The notes: a model not told the origin generated them from the sequence alone. A stretch of DNA of 44,389 bases from Coriobacteriales bacterium OH1046 (GCA_004010535.1 RQYE01000003.1:224936-269324), one strand, 5' to 3'; positions 15,944 to 25,330 are shown, counted from the first letter of the stretch. Numbers and translations are program-made.

Positions 15944-17422
15944 ATGTCATTGACCGATCAGACCAAACCGACCGACGTCTCCTTGAATACCGACCTCTAT
16001 GAGCTCACCATGGCCCAGGGCTTCTGGGAGTCGGGGATGGTCGACGCGCAGGCGAACTTCAACGCCTTCTTCCGCGAGAACCCCTTCGGCGGCGGGTTCG
16101 CGATCGCCTGCGGCATCGGCCAGATCCCCGAGCTCGTGGACAAGTTCCGCTTCGATGACGAGGATATCGCCTATCTTGCATCCCTGAAGGCCCCCGGCGG
16201 GGGAGACATGTTCAAAAAGGGCTTCCTCGAGTATCTCAGGGATTTCCGCATGCGCGTGGACGTCTGGGCCATCCCCGAGGGGGAGATCGCCTTCCCGCGC
16301 GAACCGATGATCCGCGTCCAGGGCCCTGTGATCGACTGCCAGCTTCTCGAGACCGCGCTCCTGAACCTCGTCAACTTCCAGACGCTCGTGGCCACCAAGG
16401 CGGCCCGCGTGGTCCGCGCGGCCGAGGGGCGGCCGGTCTCCGACTTCGGCCTGCGCCGCGCACAAGGCCCCGATGGCGGCCTCGCGGTGGCCCGTGCCTC
16501 CTATATCGCCGGCTGCTCCTCCACCTCCAATGTCCTTGCAGGCAAGCTCTACGGCATTCCCGTGTTCGGCACCCATGCCCATTCCTGGGTCATGGCATTC
16601 CCCACGGAGCTCGACGCCTTCCGCGCCTTCGCCAAGTCGAGCCCCAAGAATTGCTGCCTTCTGCTCGATACCTACGATGTGTACCAGGGAATCCAGAACG
16701 CCATCATCGTGGCAAAGGAGATGGAGGCGGAAGGCGAGCGCCTCTCCGCCATCCGCATCGACTCGGGCGATCTCACCAAACTCTCCAAGGCGACGCGCGA
16801 GGCCTTCGACGAGGCCGGCCTTCCCTACATCAAGATCTCCGTCTCGAACGATCTCGACGAGTACCTCGTGCAATCGCTGCTCGCCCAGGGTGCGCCCATC
16901 GATTCCTTCGGCGTCGGCACCAAGCTTGCGACCTGCGATCCCCAGCCCTCGCTCGGCGGCGTCTACAAGCTCTCGGCTATCCGCTCCTCTTCCGATGAGG
17001 CGTGGGATCCCGTCATGAAGCTTTCCGAGCAGGGCTACAAGCGCACCATCCCCGGCATCCAGCACATCAGGCGTTTCTACGATGCCAACGATTGCCCCAC
17101 GGGCGATATGATCATCGACGACTCCCTGGCCGAGGGTGAGGGCGCTGTCGTCCAGGATATCCTCGATGCCTACTCCACCTATGCGCTTTCCGGTACCCCC
17201 CGCGAGCTCATGGAGCACATCGTACACGATGGTGCCGGCGCTTCGGAACCTCCCACCATCCTCGAATCGCGCGATAGGTGCCGCAACGCCCTCATGCATC
17301 TCGATCCCACCATCACCCGTTTCCTCAATCCGCAGACCTATCCCGTGGGTCTTGAGCTCGGCCTTGCCAAATACCGCGGCAGGCTCGCCCAGGAGGAGCG
17401 TTCGGGTTCCGGGAGGGATTAG
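15944..17422 (+). CDS. pncB: Nicotinate phosphoribosyltransferase
   Basis: 492 residues. Joins nicotinate with phosphoribosyl pyrophosphate in NAD salvage (Preiss-Handler route). NTDLYELTMAQGFWESG (residues 15-31) is the N-terminal signature; ASYIAGCSSTSNVLAG (near 186) and GTHAHSWVMAF (near 209), with the active-site His, follow; RIDSGDLTKLS (near 271) and GVGTKLATCD (near 322) are the phosphate-binding segments. Length and motifs fit the Gram-positive/human-type enzyme rather than the shorter E. coli form. SD AGAGGAAG lies 5-8 bases before ATG 15944. Only three bases separate it from argS, so the two are probably co-transcribed. Confidence 0.95.
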   Translation: MSLTDQTKPTDVSLNTDLYELTMAQGFWESGMVDAQANFNAFFRENPFGGGFAIACGIGQIPELVDKFRFDDEDIAYLASLKAPGGGDMFKKGFLEYLRDFRMRVDVWAIPEGEIAFPREPMIRVQGPVIDCQLLETALLNLVNFQTLVATKAARVVRAAEGRPVSDFGLRRAQGPDGGLAVARASYIAGCSSTSNVLAGKLYGIPVFGTHAHSWVMAFPTELDAFRAFAKSSPKNCCLLLDTYDVYQGIQNAIIVAKEMEAEGERLSAIRIDSGDLTKLSKATREAFDEAGLPYIKISVSNDLDEYLVQSLLAQGAPIDSFGVGTKLATCDPQPSLGGVYKLSAIRSSSDEAWDPVMKLSEQGYKRTIPGIQHIRRFYDANDCPTGDMIIDDSLAEGEGAVVQDILDAYSTYALSGTPRELMEHIVHDGAGASEPPTILESRDRCRNALMHLDPTITRFLNPQTYPVGLELGLAKYRGRLAQEERSGSGRD

Positions 17423-17425
17423 GGC

Positions 17426-19267
17426 ATGCAGGAGCAGATAGACGCATGTATCCGCGCGGCGCTCGCCGCCGCGCAGGAAGCCGGGGAGCTTGCTGCCTTC
17501 GAGCTTGCAGATACGGGCATCGAGCGTCCGGCTGATCCCGCGAACGGCGATTTTTCCTCGACGGCGGCCCTGCGCTCGGCAAAGCTCGCCCATGCGGCTC
17601 CGCGTGCCATCGCCGAAGCCATCGTAGCCCGTATCCCCGCGATGGCGGCGATCGAACGCGTGGAGGTCGCCGGTCCCGGTTTCATCAACTTCTACCTCTC
17701 GACGGCATCCGCAAACGACGTCTTCAACCAGATCCGCCGCCAAGGTGCCGATTTCGGCCGCTCCGAGCTCGGCGGCCATCAGAAGATCCAGGTCGAATTC
17801 GTCTCGGCCAATCCCGTGGGACCCCTGCACATCGGCCATGGCCGTTGGGCGGCGCTGGGCGATTCGCTTTGCAACGTGCTGGCGCATGCCGGCTACGACG
17901 TGCAGCGCGAGTACTATATCAACGACCATGGCTCCCAGATGGATGTCTTCGGCTCCTCGATCGCCGTGCGCTACCTGCAGATCGCCGACTTCGTTGCTGC
18001 CGGTAAGGATGCCGACGAGGCGCATGCCGCCCTCATTGCGGATCGCGATGCCTTCATCGAGGACGAGGAAGATGAGCGTCCCGAGGCCCACCCGCTCATG
18101 GATGCCTTCAACGAAGCGCTCGGCGGCAACGCCTATGGCGGCGATTACATCATCGAGCTCGCCAAGCGCTTCTGGGACATCGATGGGGATGCACTGGTCG
18201 GCGCCACGGCGGACGAGCGCATGGCCAGCTTCCGCGAGCGCGGCCACCTCATGATGCTCGACTCCATCCGCAGGACCTGCCATGAGGCCCGCTGCGATTT
18301 CGACATATGGTTCTCCGAGCGGTCGCTCTATACCCCCGACGAGGACGGCACGGATGCCGTGCACCGTGCATTCGACCGTCTCGACGAGATGGGCCACCTC
18401 TACGCCACCGACGACGGCGCCCTCTGGTTCCGTTCCACGGATTTCGGCGATGATAAGGATCGCGTGCTCGTGAAGAGCAACGGCGAATACACCTATTTCG
18501 CGTCCGATGTCGCCTATCATTGGAACAAGTTCCAACGCGTCGAGCATGTCATCGACATCTGGGGTGCCGATCATCACGGCTATATCAAACGCGTCGATTC
18601 CGCGTGCGAGGCGCTCGGCTATCCCGGCCGGTTCGAGGTCCTGCTCGGCCAGCTCGTGAACCTGCTGCGCAACGGCGAGGCGGTGCGCATGTCCAAGCGC
18701 AAGGGCACGATGGTCACCTTCGCCGAGCTGCTCGACGAGGTCGGCGCAGACGCCACCCGCTACACGCTCGTCTCCAAGTCCTCCCACCAGATGATCGATT
18801 TCGATATCGACGTCGTGAAGCGCCAGGACAACTCCAACCCGGTTTACTACGTCCAGTACGCCCATGCGCGCATCTGCTCGATCCTGCGCCGCGCTGCCGG
18901 CATGACTTTCGAGGAGGCCCAGGTCCTGGGCATGGATGCCGTGGCCGATGCGGCGATGGGGGATGCCCCCGACGTCTCGCTGCTTGCCGACGAGACCGAG
19001 AATGCCCTTGCCCGCAAGCTTTCCGAGTTCGGCACGCTCATCGAGGCCTGCGCCCGCGATCGCGCGCCGTTCCGCCTCACGCACTACGCCGAGGAGCTCG
19101 CAGCCCACTTCCACTCGTTCTACACGGTCTGCCAGGTCCTGCCCGGTAAAGGACGGCCTGTGGATGGGGATCTCTCGAAGGCCCGGCTCCTCGTATGCGA
19201 TGCCACGCGCCGCGTGCTCGCGCTCACGCTTCGCTTGATCGGGGTCTCCGCTCCGGAGCGCATGTGA
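17426..19267 (+). CDS. argS: Arginyl-tRNA synthetase
   Basis: 613 residues. Class I synthetase charging tRNA-Arg. FVSANPVGPLHIGHGRWAAL (near residues 129-148) includes the HIGH motif; YYINDHGSQM (near 166) is the conserved follow-on; MSKRKGTMVTF (near 424) is the KMSKS-equivalent loop; the DALR anticodon-binding domain occupies the C-terminus (YVQYAHARICSILRRA near 474). The N-terminal Add1-type domain is present. It follows pncB closely with GGGAGG as SD about 10 bases upstream. Ordinary length, no anomaly seen. A gap of 291 bases without a gene follows before the regulator; it contains the promoter described next. Confidence 0.97.
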   Translation: MQEQIDACIRAALAAAQEAGELAAFELADTGIERPADPANGDFSSTAALRSAKLAHAAPRAIAEAIVARIPAMAAIERVEVAGPGFINFYLSTASANDVFNQIRRQGADFGRSELGGHQKIQVEFVSANPVGPLHIGHGRWAALGDSLCNVLAHAGYDVQREYYINDHGSQMDVFGSSIAVRYLQIADFVAAGKDADEAHAALIADRDAFIEDEEDERPEAHPLMDAFNEALGGNAYGGDYIIELAKRFWDIDGDALVGATADERMASFRERGHLMMLDSIRRTCHEARCDFDIWFSERSLYTPDEDGTDAVHRAFDRLDEMGHLYATDDGALWFRSTDFGDDKDRVLVKSNGEYTYFASDVAYHWNKFQRVEHVIDIWGADHHGYIKRVDSACEALGYPGRFEVLLGQLVNLLRNGEAVRMSKRKGTMVTFAELLDEVGADATRYTLVSKSSHQMIDFDIDVVKRQDNSNPVYYVQYAHARICSILRRAAGMTFEEAQVLGMDAVADAAMGDAPDVSLLADETENALARKLSEFGTLIEACARDRAPFRLTHYAEELAAHFHSFYTVCQVLPGKGRPVDGDLSKARLLVCDATRRVLALTLRLIGVSAPERM

Positions 19268-19435
19268 TCGGAGCGCATGCGGCAGATCGCGCGCGGCTAT
19301 TTTCGAGCGCATGGAAGCATGCGGGCCGGGTTTCGGCCGCCGCTCACCGATAGGCACGGGAGGGAACGGCCCGGCAGCGGGGAAGGACGCCCCGCCGCCT
19401 GCCCATGTCCGATTTCCCGTTACCGCAGCCTAGGA

Positions 19436-19464
19436 TTGCCTGCCGGTCCGCGCGGCCCTATACT
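19436..19464 (+). promoter_or_regulatory. Promoter for the double-MarR regulator
   Basis: TTGCCT (19436-19441), 17 bases, TATACT (19459-19464). The -10 lies in an imperfect palindrome, CTAT-8-ATAG (19457-19472), which could be an autoregulatory operator. The leader to the GTG start is about 90 bases. Confidence 0.55.
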
Positions 19465-19558
19465 CTCGGATAGCCCTGTGAATCGGATCGGCCTGCGCGG
19501 AGGCGTGCGGGCCCATCCCACACGCTCATCCTGCCCGGGGCGCGAAGAAGGGTATGCC

Positions 19559-20254
19559 GTGGATGTAGGCGAATACATCTCCGCTCGCAGGGCGTATAAC
19601 ATCGTGCGCCAACGTACCCCTCCCAAGCAGCGCCTCACCTTCGAGGAGTTCTCCGTCCTCGTCCTCCTCGGATCGTCATCCCATCCGCTCTCCATCTCGG
19701 CCATCGCAAACTGGCAGCACGCGCTGCGCCCCACGATGACTCATCGGGTCGAGCATCTTGCCGCTCTCGGCCTCATCGACCGTCGCCAAGACCCATCCGA
19801 CCGCCGCAATGTGGCGTGCTCCATCACCGAGGCGGGTAGCGGGGGATTGGGAAGGCTCTGCGCCGAGATCCGCCAGGTACTCGTCCGGGGCAAGGTGCTC
19901 GCACGCGTCGATATCGAGCGTATCAAGCAGTATGTGCTCGCCATGGGGCAGCACTACATGCGGGCTTCCGATCTCATCCTCGTGGACCTCGCGCTCAACA
20001 AGCGCGCGGGCGCCCCCATAGCCCTTCTGGTGGGATCCCTCGGCTTCCCCCAGCCGACGGTGTCCATGTCGGTGCGGGCCCTCGAGGACGGCGGTTTCGT
20101 CGAGCGCGCCGTTTCGGATGCGAAATCCGTTAAAACGCGCCTTACCGATAGGGGCCGTCTGCGCGCCGAGGAGCTTATCGTGCGCATCGAACGCCTTGTC
20201 GTGAGGAGAAAGCCGCGCAGATCCCTGAGGGGATCTCCTGCAGAACGGGACTGA
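19559..20254 (+). CDS. MarR-like regulator with two winged-helix domains in one chain
   Basis: 231 residues. The first winged helix spans about 26-92: LTFEEFSVLVLL, recognition segment ALRPTMTHRVEHLAALGL, wing RRQDPSDRRNVACSIT. A second, complete copy spans about 150-205: LLVGSLGFPQPTVSMSV, RALEDGGFVERAVSD, then KSVKTRLTDRGRL. The helical segment 95-148 links them. Ordinary MarR proteins carry one such domain and dimerise; this chain could bind DNA as a pseudo-dimer. Start GTG 19559 has GAAGAAGGG 7 bases upstream; the frame is open to 19277 without a supported start. Ligand and targets are unknown. It is monocistronic, between argS and rho. Confidence 0.8.
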   Translation: MDVGEYISARRAYNIVRQRTPPKQRLTFEEFSVLVLLGSSSHPLSISAIANWQHALRPTMTHRVEHLAALGLIDRRQDPSDRRNVACSITEAGSGGLGRLCAEIRQVLVRGKVLARVDIERIKQYVLAMGQHYMRASDLILVDLALNKRAGAPIALLVGSLGFPQPTVSMSVRALEDGGFVERAVSDAKSVKTRLTDRGRLRAEELIVRIERLVVRRKPRRSLRGSPAERD

Positions 20255-20289
20255 ATCGTCCGAAAAATGATGTAGGCCTTCCACACTGC

Positions 20290-20317
20290 TTGCATTTCGA
20301 TGAGCTTGTGGTATCCT
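20290..20317 (+). promoter_or_regulatory. Possible promoter of rho
   Basis: TTGCAT (20290-20295), 16 bases, TATCCT (20312-20317), about 160 bases before rho. A consensus -35 TTGACA at 20356 has no matching -10 at normal distance. The long leader would suit the known autoregulation of rho. Confidence 0.4.
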
Positions 20318-20481
20318 CTTCATGGTTCGAAGCCTGTGCTGACAACCTTCCCGTCTTGACATCTCCCTGCTCTGCCCTAACGAAGCCATGCTCATAACCT
20401 ATGACGGGAATCCCGTATCATCCATAGAATCTGGTCGAGATCACCGCACCATGGCATCCAGATAACAAGAAAGGCTTCTCC

Positions 20482-22320
20482 ATGGCCGAAGAATCCAATG
20501 AGGCAATCAAGGTTCCCGAGGTTGCATCGTCACCTGTCATCCCGTCGAACGATCTCCAGGACGGCGCTGCGCCCGACATGGCCAAGCCCAAGGCCCGCAA
20601 ACCGCGCACGACGAGGCGCCGTGCCAAGAAGGCCGAGGAGCCCGCGCCCGCAGACGCGCTCGATACCGTCGATTCCGATGAGGGCGCCATCGCGGGGCAT
20701 GGGGAAGCGGCCGTTCCAACCGTCGAGGCCTCCCAAGAAGAGGCCGCCGCTGAAAAGCCCAAATCACGGGGCCGGTCCAAGCGCACGCGGCCCCTCTCCT
20801 CCGTCGAGGAGATGACGCGCATGACGCAGGCCGCAACGCTCGCTTCCTCCGAAGTCACCCCCTTCCCGGCATCCACGCTCTCCGAAGCCGACGCGAACGG
20901 GGCCGAAGCATCTGCAGCCGAGGGAGCTGCTCCCGAGCAGACCTCCGGCTCGCGCCGTAGGCGCCATATCCAGGATGGCAAGGCCGCGAATGCTTCCCGC
21001 AACCAAAACGATAGGCAGAACCGTCGTGGAAGGCGCAACGCCGAGCCCACGCTCACACGCGAGGAGCTTGCCGGACTCAAGGTCGGAGAGCTGCGCGCCA
21101 AGGCGGGGGAGCTCGGCATCGAGTATACCGGCATGAAGAAGAACGACCTCATCGAGGCCATCTTCGAGAGCGCTGCGCGCGCCGAGGGGTTCAAGACGGT
21201 CAAGGGCCTCCTCGAGATCTCCAACGAAGGCTATGGGTTGCTGCGCACCGGCAACTATATGGAAGGCGACGACGATGCCTTCGTGCATCAATCCCTCATC
21301 AAGCAGGCGGGGCTGCGTCCGGGCGACAGCATCATCGGAACGGTCGCGCCCGCGCGATCCGGAAACAAGTATCCGCCGCTCGCATCCGTCACCTCCATCA
21401 ACGGCCGCGATCCCGAGGAGGTCCGCAACCGCCCCCGCTTCCGCGATCTCACGCCCATATTCCCCGACGAGCGCCTTACCATGGAGCACGGCAAGGATTC
21501 CATCACGGGCCGTGCCATCGATCTCGTCGCGCCCATCGGCAAGGGGCAGCGCGGCCTGATCGTCTCCCCGCCCAAAGCGGGCAAGACCACGGTCCTGAAA
21601 CGCATATGCCAGTCCATCGCGGTCAACAATCCCGAGGTCCATCTCATCTGCCTGCTCGTGGACGAACGCCCCGAGGAAGTCACGGATATGGAGCGCTCCA
21701 TCAAGGGCGATGTCGTCGCATCCACCTTCGACATGCCCGCCGAGAACCATACCAAGGTTGCGGAGATGGTCATCGAGCATGCGAAGCGCCTGGTCGAGCT
21801 CGGCGATGATGTGGTCGTCGTCCTCGATTCCATCACGCGCCTTGCCCGCGCCTATAATCTGGCGCAGCCCGCAAGCGGACGCATCCTTTCGGGCGGCGTC
21901 GATTCCGCAGCCCTCTATCCGCCCAAGAAGTTCCTTGGCGCCGCCCGCAACATCGAGCATGGCGGATCGCTCACCATCATCGCATCCGCCCTCGTCGATA
22001 CCGGCTCCAAGATGGACGAGGTCATCTTCGAGGAGTTCAAGGGCACGGGCAACATGGAGCTCAAGCTCGACCGCGATCTTGCAGACCGCCGCATCTTCCC
22101 GGCCATCGATCCGATATCGTCCGGCACGCGCAACGAGGACCTGCTCATCGATGCCGAGCTGCAGCCCTTCATCTGGGGCGTGCGCCGTATCCTCGCCAAC
22201 ATGAACAATACCGAGCGCGCGGCGACGTCGTTGGTGAGGAGCCTCGAGGCGACCAAATCGAACGAGGAATTCCTCATCAGGTCGGCAAAAAAGGCGCAAT
22301 CGAGCGAGTTCGCCGTCTAA
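20482..22320 (+). CDS. rho: Transcription termination factor Rho
   Basis: 612 residues, far longer than the about 420 of E. coli. Residues 1-185 are a low-complexity extension rich in Ala, Glu, Lys, Arg and Ser (basic patch RKPRTTRRRAKK near 36), as in actinobacterial Rho. The Rho_N helix domain starts near 193 (LTREELAGLKVGELRAKAGE), the RNA-binding cold-shock domain near 237 (LLEISNEGYGLLRTGNY), Walker A SPPKAGKTT near 361-369, and Walker B plus Q/R loops near 445-485 (VVVLDSITRLARAYN, ALYPPKKFLGAARN). It is an ATP-driven RNA helicase ending transcription. SD AAGAAAGG precedes ATG 20482. Transcribed alone from the preceding long leader. Confidence 0.97.
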   Translation: MAEESNEAIKVPEVASSPVIPSNDLQDGAAPDMAKPKARKPRTTRRRAKKAEEPAPADALDTVDSDEGAIAGHGEAAVPTVEASQEEAAAEKPKSRGRSKRTRPLSSVEEMTRMTQAATLASSEVTPFPASTLSEADANGAEASAAEGAAPEQTSGSRRRRHIQDGKAANASRNQNDRQNRRGRRNAEPTLTREELAGLKVGELRAKAGELGIEYTGMKKNDLIEAIFESAARAEGFKTVKGLLEISNEGYGLLRTGNYMEGDDDAFVHQSLIKQAGLRPGDSIIGTVAPARSGNKYPPLASVTSINGRDPEEVRNRPRFRDLTPIFPDERLTMEHGKDSITGRAIDLVAPIGKGQRGLIVSPPKAGKTTVLKRICQSIAVNNPEVHLICLLVDERPEEVTDMERSIKGDVVASTFDMPAENHTKVAEMVIEHAKRLVELGDDVVVVLDSITRLARAYNLAQPASGRILSGGVDSAALYPPKKFLGAARNIEHGGSLTIIASALVDTGSKMDEVIFEEFKGTGNMELKLDRDLADRRIFPAIDPISSGTRNEDLLIDAELQPFIWGVRRILANMNNTERAATSLVRSLEATKSNEEFLIRSAKKAQSSEFAV

Positions 22321-22366
22321 AACGCGCGTTCAAGCTGGTTTTGCAACCGAATATCTGCAGTTTTTC

Positions 22367-22394
22367 TTGCGCTGGATGCGAATTCCTGTACTAT
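22367..22394 (+). promoter_or_regulatory. Possible promoter for the 365-residue membrane protein
   Basis: TTGCGC (22367-22372), 16 bases, TACTAT (22389-22394); TTCTTG at 22365 is an alternative -35. It lies about 160 bases before the chosen start, leaving a leader without an assigned role. Confidence 0.4.
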
Positions 22395-22552
22395 GGAACA
22401 TGTCCGGCGCGAGCTGGATATGCGTTGCGGTACACAGACTTCAAACAATGCACACCGCACGATTGCGATCACCTTGCCTTAAGACCGCGCAATCCCTGTG
22501 CTTGCTTGTCGTCGCAGATGTGGCGTCCTTCGCCACGGATGGGGAGCGGACG

Positions 22553-23650
22553 ATGAAACGAACGGATTCTAATCCAGTGCTGATCGCCGGATTGGGCGGC
22601 GCCTCCCTTGCTGTTGCTCCGAAGCTTGCCTACGGGCTATCTTTCCAAGGCGCTGCAGACCGGTTCTTCGGATCGCCCCTCGCTCCCTTCATGGTGGGCA
22701 TCTTGGGCGGAGCCGCCGTTGCCGGCGGCATCTACAGCATCGTCGCGAGGCTGGGCGACGCCTCCGACCGCGCCGGAACAGCTGAGGAGCCGTCCGGACG
22801 GCATAGCGCCCACGCGATCCATGCCGGTGCAGCCCCCGTTGCAGCCTCCCTCTATAAACCCCGCCATATGAGCCCGGCAGATTTCGAGAAATCCGGTGTG
22901 ATCCGCGTGCGGTCCGCACGGGGCTATACCGATGCGCGGCAGGAGGAGGCATCCGTCAAAGGGGGCGGGAAGCACCTCAAGCCCACCATCATGGAGCGTT
23001 TGGGAATAGACATGATGGACGGCGTCCCCGTTATCGAGCGTGCCGATGGATCCGTGGGCGACGTGGGCACCAGCTGGTGGACTCGCGGCGTGGGCGGGAA
23101 GGCTATCATCTCGGATTCTGATTTCTTCGGCGAGAAACCCGTCGATGCGTTTCTCCGCGATAAGAACGCGCGCGCGCCTCAGATAATCACCCATCGCGTT
23201 GCCCAGATCGACGAGGGCCTGTATCCCGAGAAACGCACCGCCGACGATCTTGATAAATCGGATATGTGGTCGAGCGCCCTCCAGGCCCTCGACGAGAAGA
23301 TCGGCGTCGCTCCCGAGAAGGTCGGCTTCGCGGCATCGCCCGCGTTCCTCGACGTCATCGGCGGCGGCGATACGATCGACGAGCCCGATGGCCTTGCAGG
23401 GAAGACAGACTTCATCCTCTTCAAGATCCCTGCGGGCCATCCCGAGGTGACCGATACCGAGAGCTATATCAACCACCTGATCTCCGATGAGTTCTCGCGG
23501 AGCCCATCTCCGTCCATCCGCATGAGCTCGCGTCGTTTCATGCGCGTTATCGAGGGGGGCACCCACGGCATGAGGGCAACGGGCCGCACGGGACGGCAGA
23601 AGAACGCGTACGTGGGCAAGCATTTCGCACCCTTGGCGGCTCAGGCCTGA
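22553..23650 (+). CDS. Unrecognised membrane-anchored protein downstream of rho
   Basis: 365 residues, no family recognised. The N-terminus holds two hydrophobic stretches (about 8-30 and 44-65: FMVGILGGAAVAGGIYSIVA), then a long hydrophilic region from about 75 to the end. Repeated short acidic/aromatic segments such as SDMWSSALQALDEKIG (near 238) and a basic, Arg-rich tail (RTGRQKNAYVGKHF) suggest a soluble domain on one side of the membrane, perhaps contacting DNA or RNA. ATG 22553 has GGGGAG 6-9 bases upstream; the frame is open to an ATG at 22367 but the upstream part overlaps the promoter. It is likely lineage-specific. A weak stem (23653-23671) with few T follows. Confidence 0.65.
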   Translation: MKRTDSNPVLIAGLGGASLAVAPKLAYGLSFQGAADRFFGSPLAPFMVGILGGAAVAGGIYSIVARLGDASDRAGTAEEPSGRHSAHAIHAGAAPVAASLYKPRHMSPADFEKSGVIRVRSARGYTDARQEEASVKGGGKHLKPTIMERLGIDMMDGVPVIERADGSVGDVGTSWWTRGVGGKAIISDSDFFGEKPVDAFLRDKNARAPQIITHRVAQIDEGLYPEKRTADDLDKSDMWSSALQALDEKIGVAPEKVGFAASPAFLDVIGGGDTIDEPDGLAGKTDFILFKIPAGHPEVTDTESYINHLISDEFSRSPSPSIRMSSRRFMRVIEGGTHGMRATGRTGRQKNAYVGKHFAPLAAQA

Positions 23651-24071
23651 GCGGGGCTTTTGATACGCCCCTCCTTTTGGATGACGTTCAGCCGGGTCCG
23701 GTTGGTTTATGGCAAGCGGAAGCGCGCCTCGAGGCGATATCCTAGGATGCCGTTCGCACGTACGCCGTTCGGGGCCTTCGGGGTAGGGGGAAAGCATCAC
23801 CATAAGCTCCCCTGCTCGGGAGGCGGCCTGCTCGGGCTGTCTGGAGCAGCATCCCGAGCCATGGCTGCGGATGCCCTTTCCGGGCAAGGCTCATCGCCTT
23901 CCCGTTCATACCCGCCATCATCCTGCAGCCGGCTAGGTCTCGGTTTGTTTCAGGAAGAGAAACGATGGGCTAATCCGCGCATCCGGGCGACCGGGGCTGG
24001 ATACAGTACGCTAGACGGCTTGAAATGCGAGCCGAGGTTCTCCGCCTGCGAGACTGACGAGAGGAGTTAGC
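23651..24071 (+). other. 421-base gap before livJ, no gene recognised
   Basis: It contains a short GGGGC/GCCCC stem (23653-23671) after the preceding gene, several GC-rich imperfect palindromes, a TACAGT hexamer at 24002 without a good -35, and the livJ ribosome site GAGAGGAG. A 136-codon open frame across it has poor composition and no SD, and I judge it noncoding. The livJ leader could carry regulation, but I see no known riboswitch pattern. Confidence 0.5.
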
Positions 24072-25298
24072 ATGAACCGCATGAACCACATGTCCCGTCG
24101 CACTTTCCTGAGGATGGGCAGCCTTATTGGAGCTTCAACGCTGCTGAGCGCATGCAACGGCTCCTCCAACGATGCCTCCCAAGCCGATGAGGGCACCGCC
24201 GAAACCGGTGCGGCGTCTTTCAAGATCGGCCACATCGGTCCGCTTACCGGCGGGGCGGCCATTTACGGCACCGCTACCAACAACGGTGCCCAGATCGCCA
24301 TCGACGAGATCAATGCCGAGGGCGGCGCCATCCAGTTCGCCTTCAACTCCCAAGACGATGAGCATGATGCCGAGAAATCCGTCAATGCTTACAACAATCT
24401 GAAGGACTGGGGCATGCAGGTCCTGGTCGGGACCACGACCACCACGCCCTGCGTGGCCGTCTCCGCCGAGACCAATGCCGACCGCATCTTCCAGCTCACC
24501 CCCTCGGCCTCCTCCGTCAACGTCCTCGGCGGCGAGGAGATCGGCGCATCCGGCCCCCGCAAGGACAACGTCTTCCAGATGTGCTTCACCGATCCCAACC
24601 AAGGCACCGCTTCCGCGCAGTACATCTCCGAGCAGAAGCTCGGCACCAAGATCGCCATCATCTATAACAATGCCGATGCCTATTCGACCGGCATCTACAA
24701 CACCTTCATGGAGAAGGCGGCGGAGCTGAACCTCGACGTCGTTGCCGAGACCACCTTCACCGACGACACCGCGACCGACTTCTCCGTCCAAGTCTCCGCA
24801 GCCAAGGATTCCGGAGCCGACTTGCTCTTCCTCCCCATCTACTACCAGCCGGCATCACTCATCCTCGCCGAGGCCAGCAAGCAGGCCTATGCCCCTCTGT
24901 TCTTCGGCGTCGACGGCATGGACGGCATCCTGACCATGGAGGGCTTCGACGCGAGTCTTGCCGAGGGCGTCATCCTGCTCACCCCGTTCGTGGCCAATGC
25001 CGATGATCCCAAGACCCAGGGCTTCGTCTCCAAGTACCAGGATCTCTACGGCGACGTGCCCAACCAGTTCGCCGCCGATGCCTACGATTGCATCTATGCC
25101 ATCAAAGCCGCTCTCGAGGCCGCCGGCTCCACGCCCGATCAGAGCGCCGAGGAGATCTGCGAGGCGCTCATCGCCGCCATCACCACCATCACCTTCGACG
25201 GCATCACCGGCACGGGTGTGACCTGGGCATCGACCGGTGAGGTCTCCAAGAGTCCGAAGGGCATGGTAATCAAGGAGGGAGCCTACGTCGCGATGTAG
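24072..25298 (+). CDS. livJ: Branched-chain amino-acid type ABC transporter, substrate-binding lipoprotein
   Basis: 408 residues. The start has both a twin-arginine-like motif (SRRTFLRMG, residues 8-16) and a lipobox (LLSAC, Cys28), so it is a lipoprotein probably exported by Tat and anchored at Cys28. The mature part begins with a Ser/Asp/Glu linker, then the Peripla_BP_6 fold: FKIGHIGPLTGGAAIYG (near 50) and VGTTTTTPCVAVSAETNADR (near 120), AVFADAYDC-type hinge near 340. It captures an amino acid outside the membrane for LivHMGF. The ligand (Leu/Ile/Val or another amino acid or amide) cannot be read. SD GAGAGGAG precedes ATG 24072 by 5 bases. First gene of livJHMGF. Confidence 0.9.
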   Translation: MNRMNHMSRRTFLRMGSLIGASTLLSACNGSSNDASQADEGTAETGAASFKIGHIGPLTGGAAIYGTATNNGAQIAIDEINAEGGAIQFAFNSQDDEHDAEKSVNAYNNLKDWGMQVLVGTTTTTPCVAVSAETNADRIFQLTPSASSVNVLGGEEIGASGPRKDNVFQMCFTDPNQGTASAQYISEQKLGTKIAIIYNNADAYSTGIYNTFMEKAAELNLDVVAETTFTDDTATDFSVQVSAAKDSGADLLFLPIYYQPASLILAEASKQAYAPLFFGVDGMDGILTMEGFDASLAEGVILLTPFVANADDPKTQGFVSKYQDLYGDVPNQFAADAYDCIYAIKAALEAAGSTPDQSAEEICEALIAAITTITFDGITGTGVTWASTGEVSKSPKGMVIKEGAYVAM

Positions 25299-25330
25299 GT
25301 CCGCCCCGACGTAGACCCCTGCAGATACTG

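Noticed and set aside
15947-19357. Very long minus-strand open frame opposite pncB and argS (about 1136 codons)
   Set aside because: It is a shadow of the strong GC3 bias of two clear plus-strand genes; the protein is repetitive Gly/Val/Asp/Ala/His without domains.
23660-24070. 136-codon open frame in the gap before livJ
   Set aside because: No SD, odd Arg/Ser/Pro composition, ends at the livJ ribosome site. I treat the stretch as noncoding leader.
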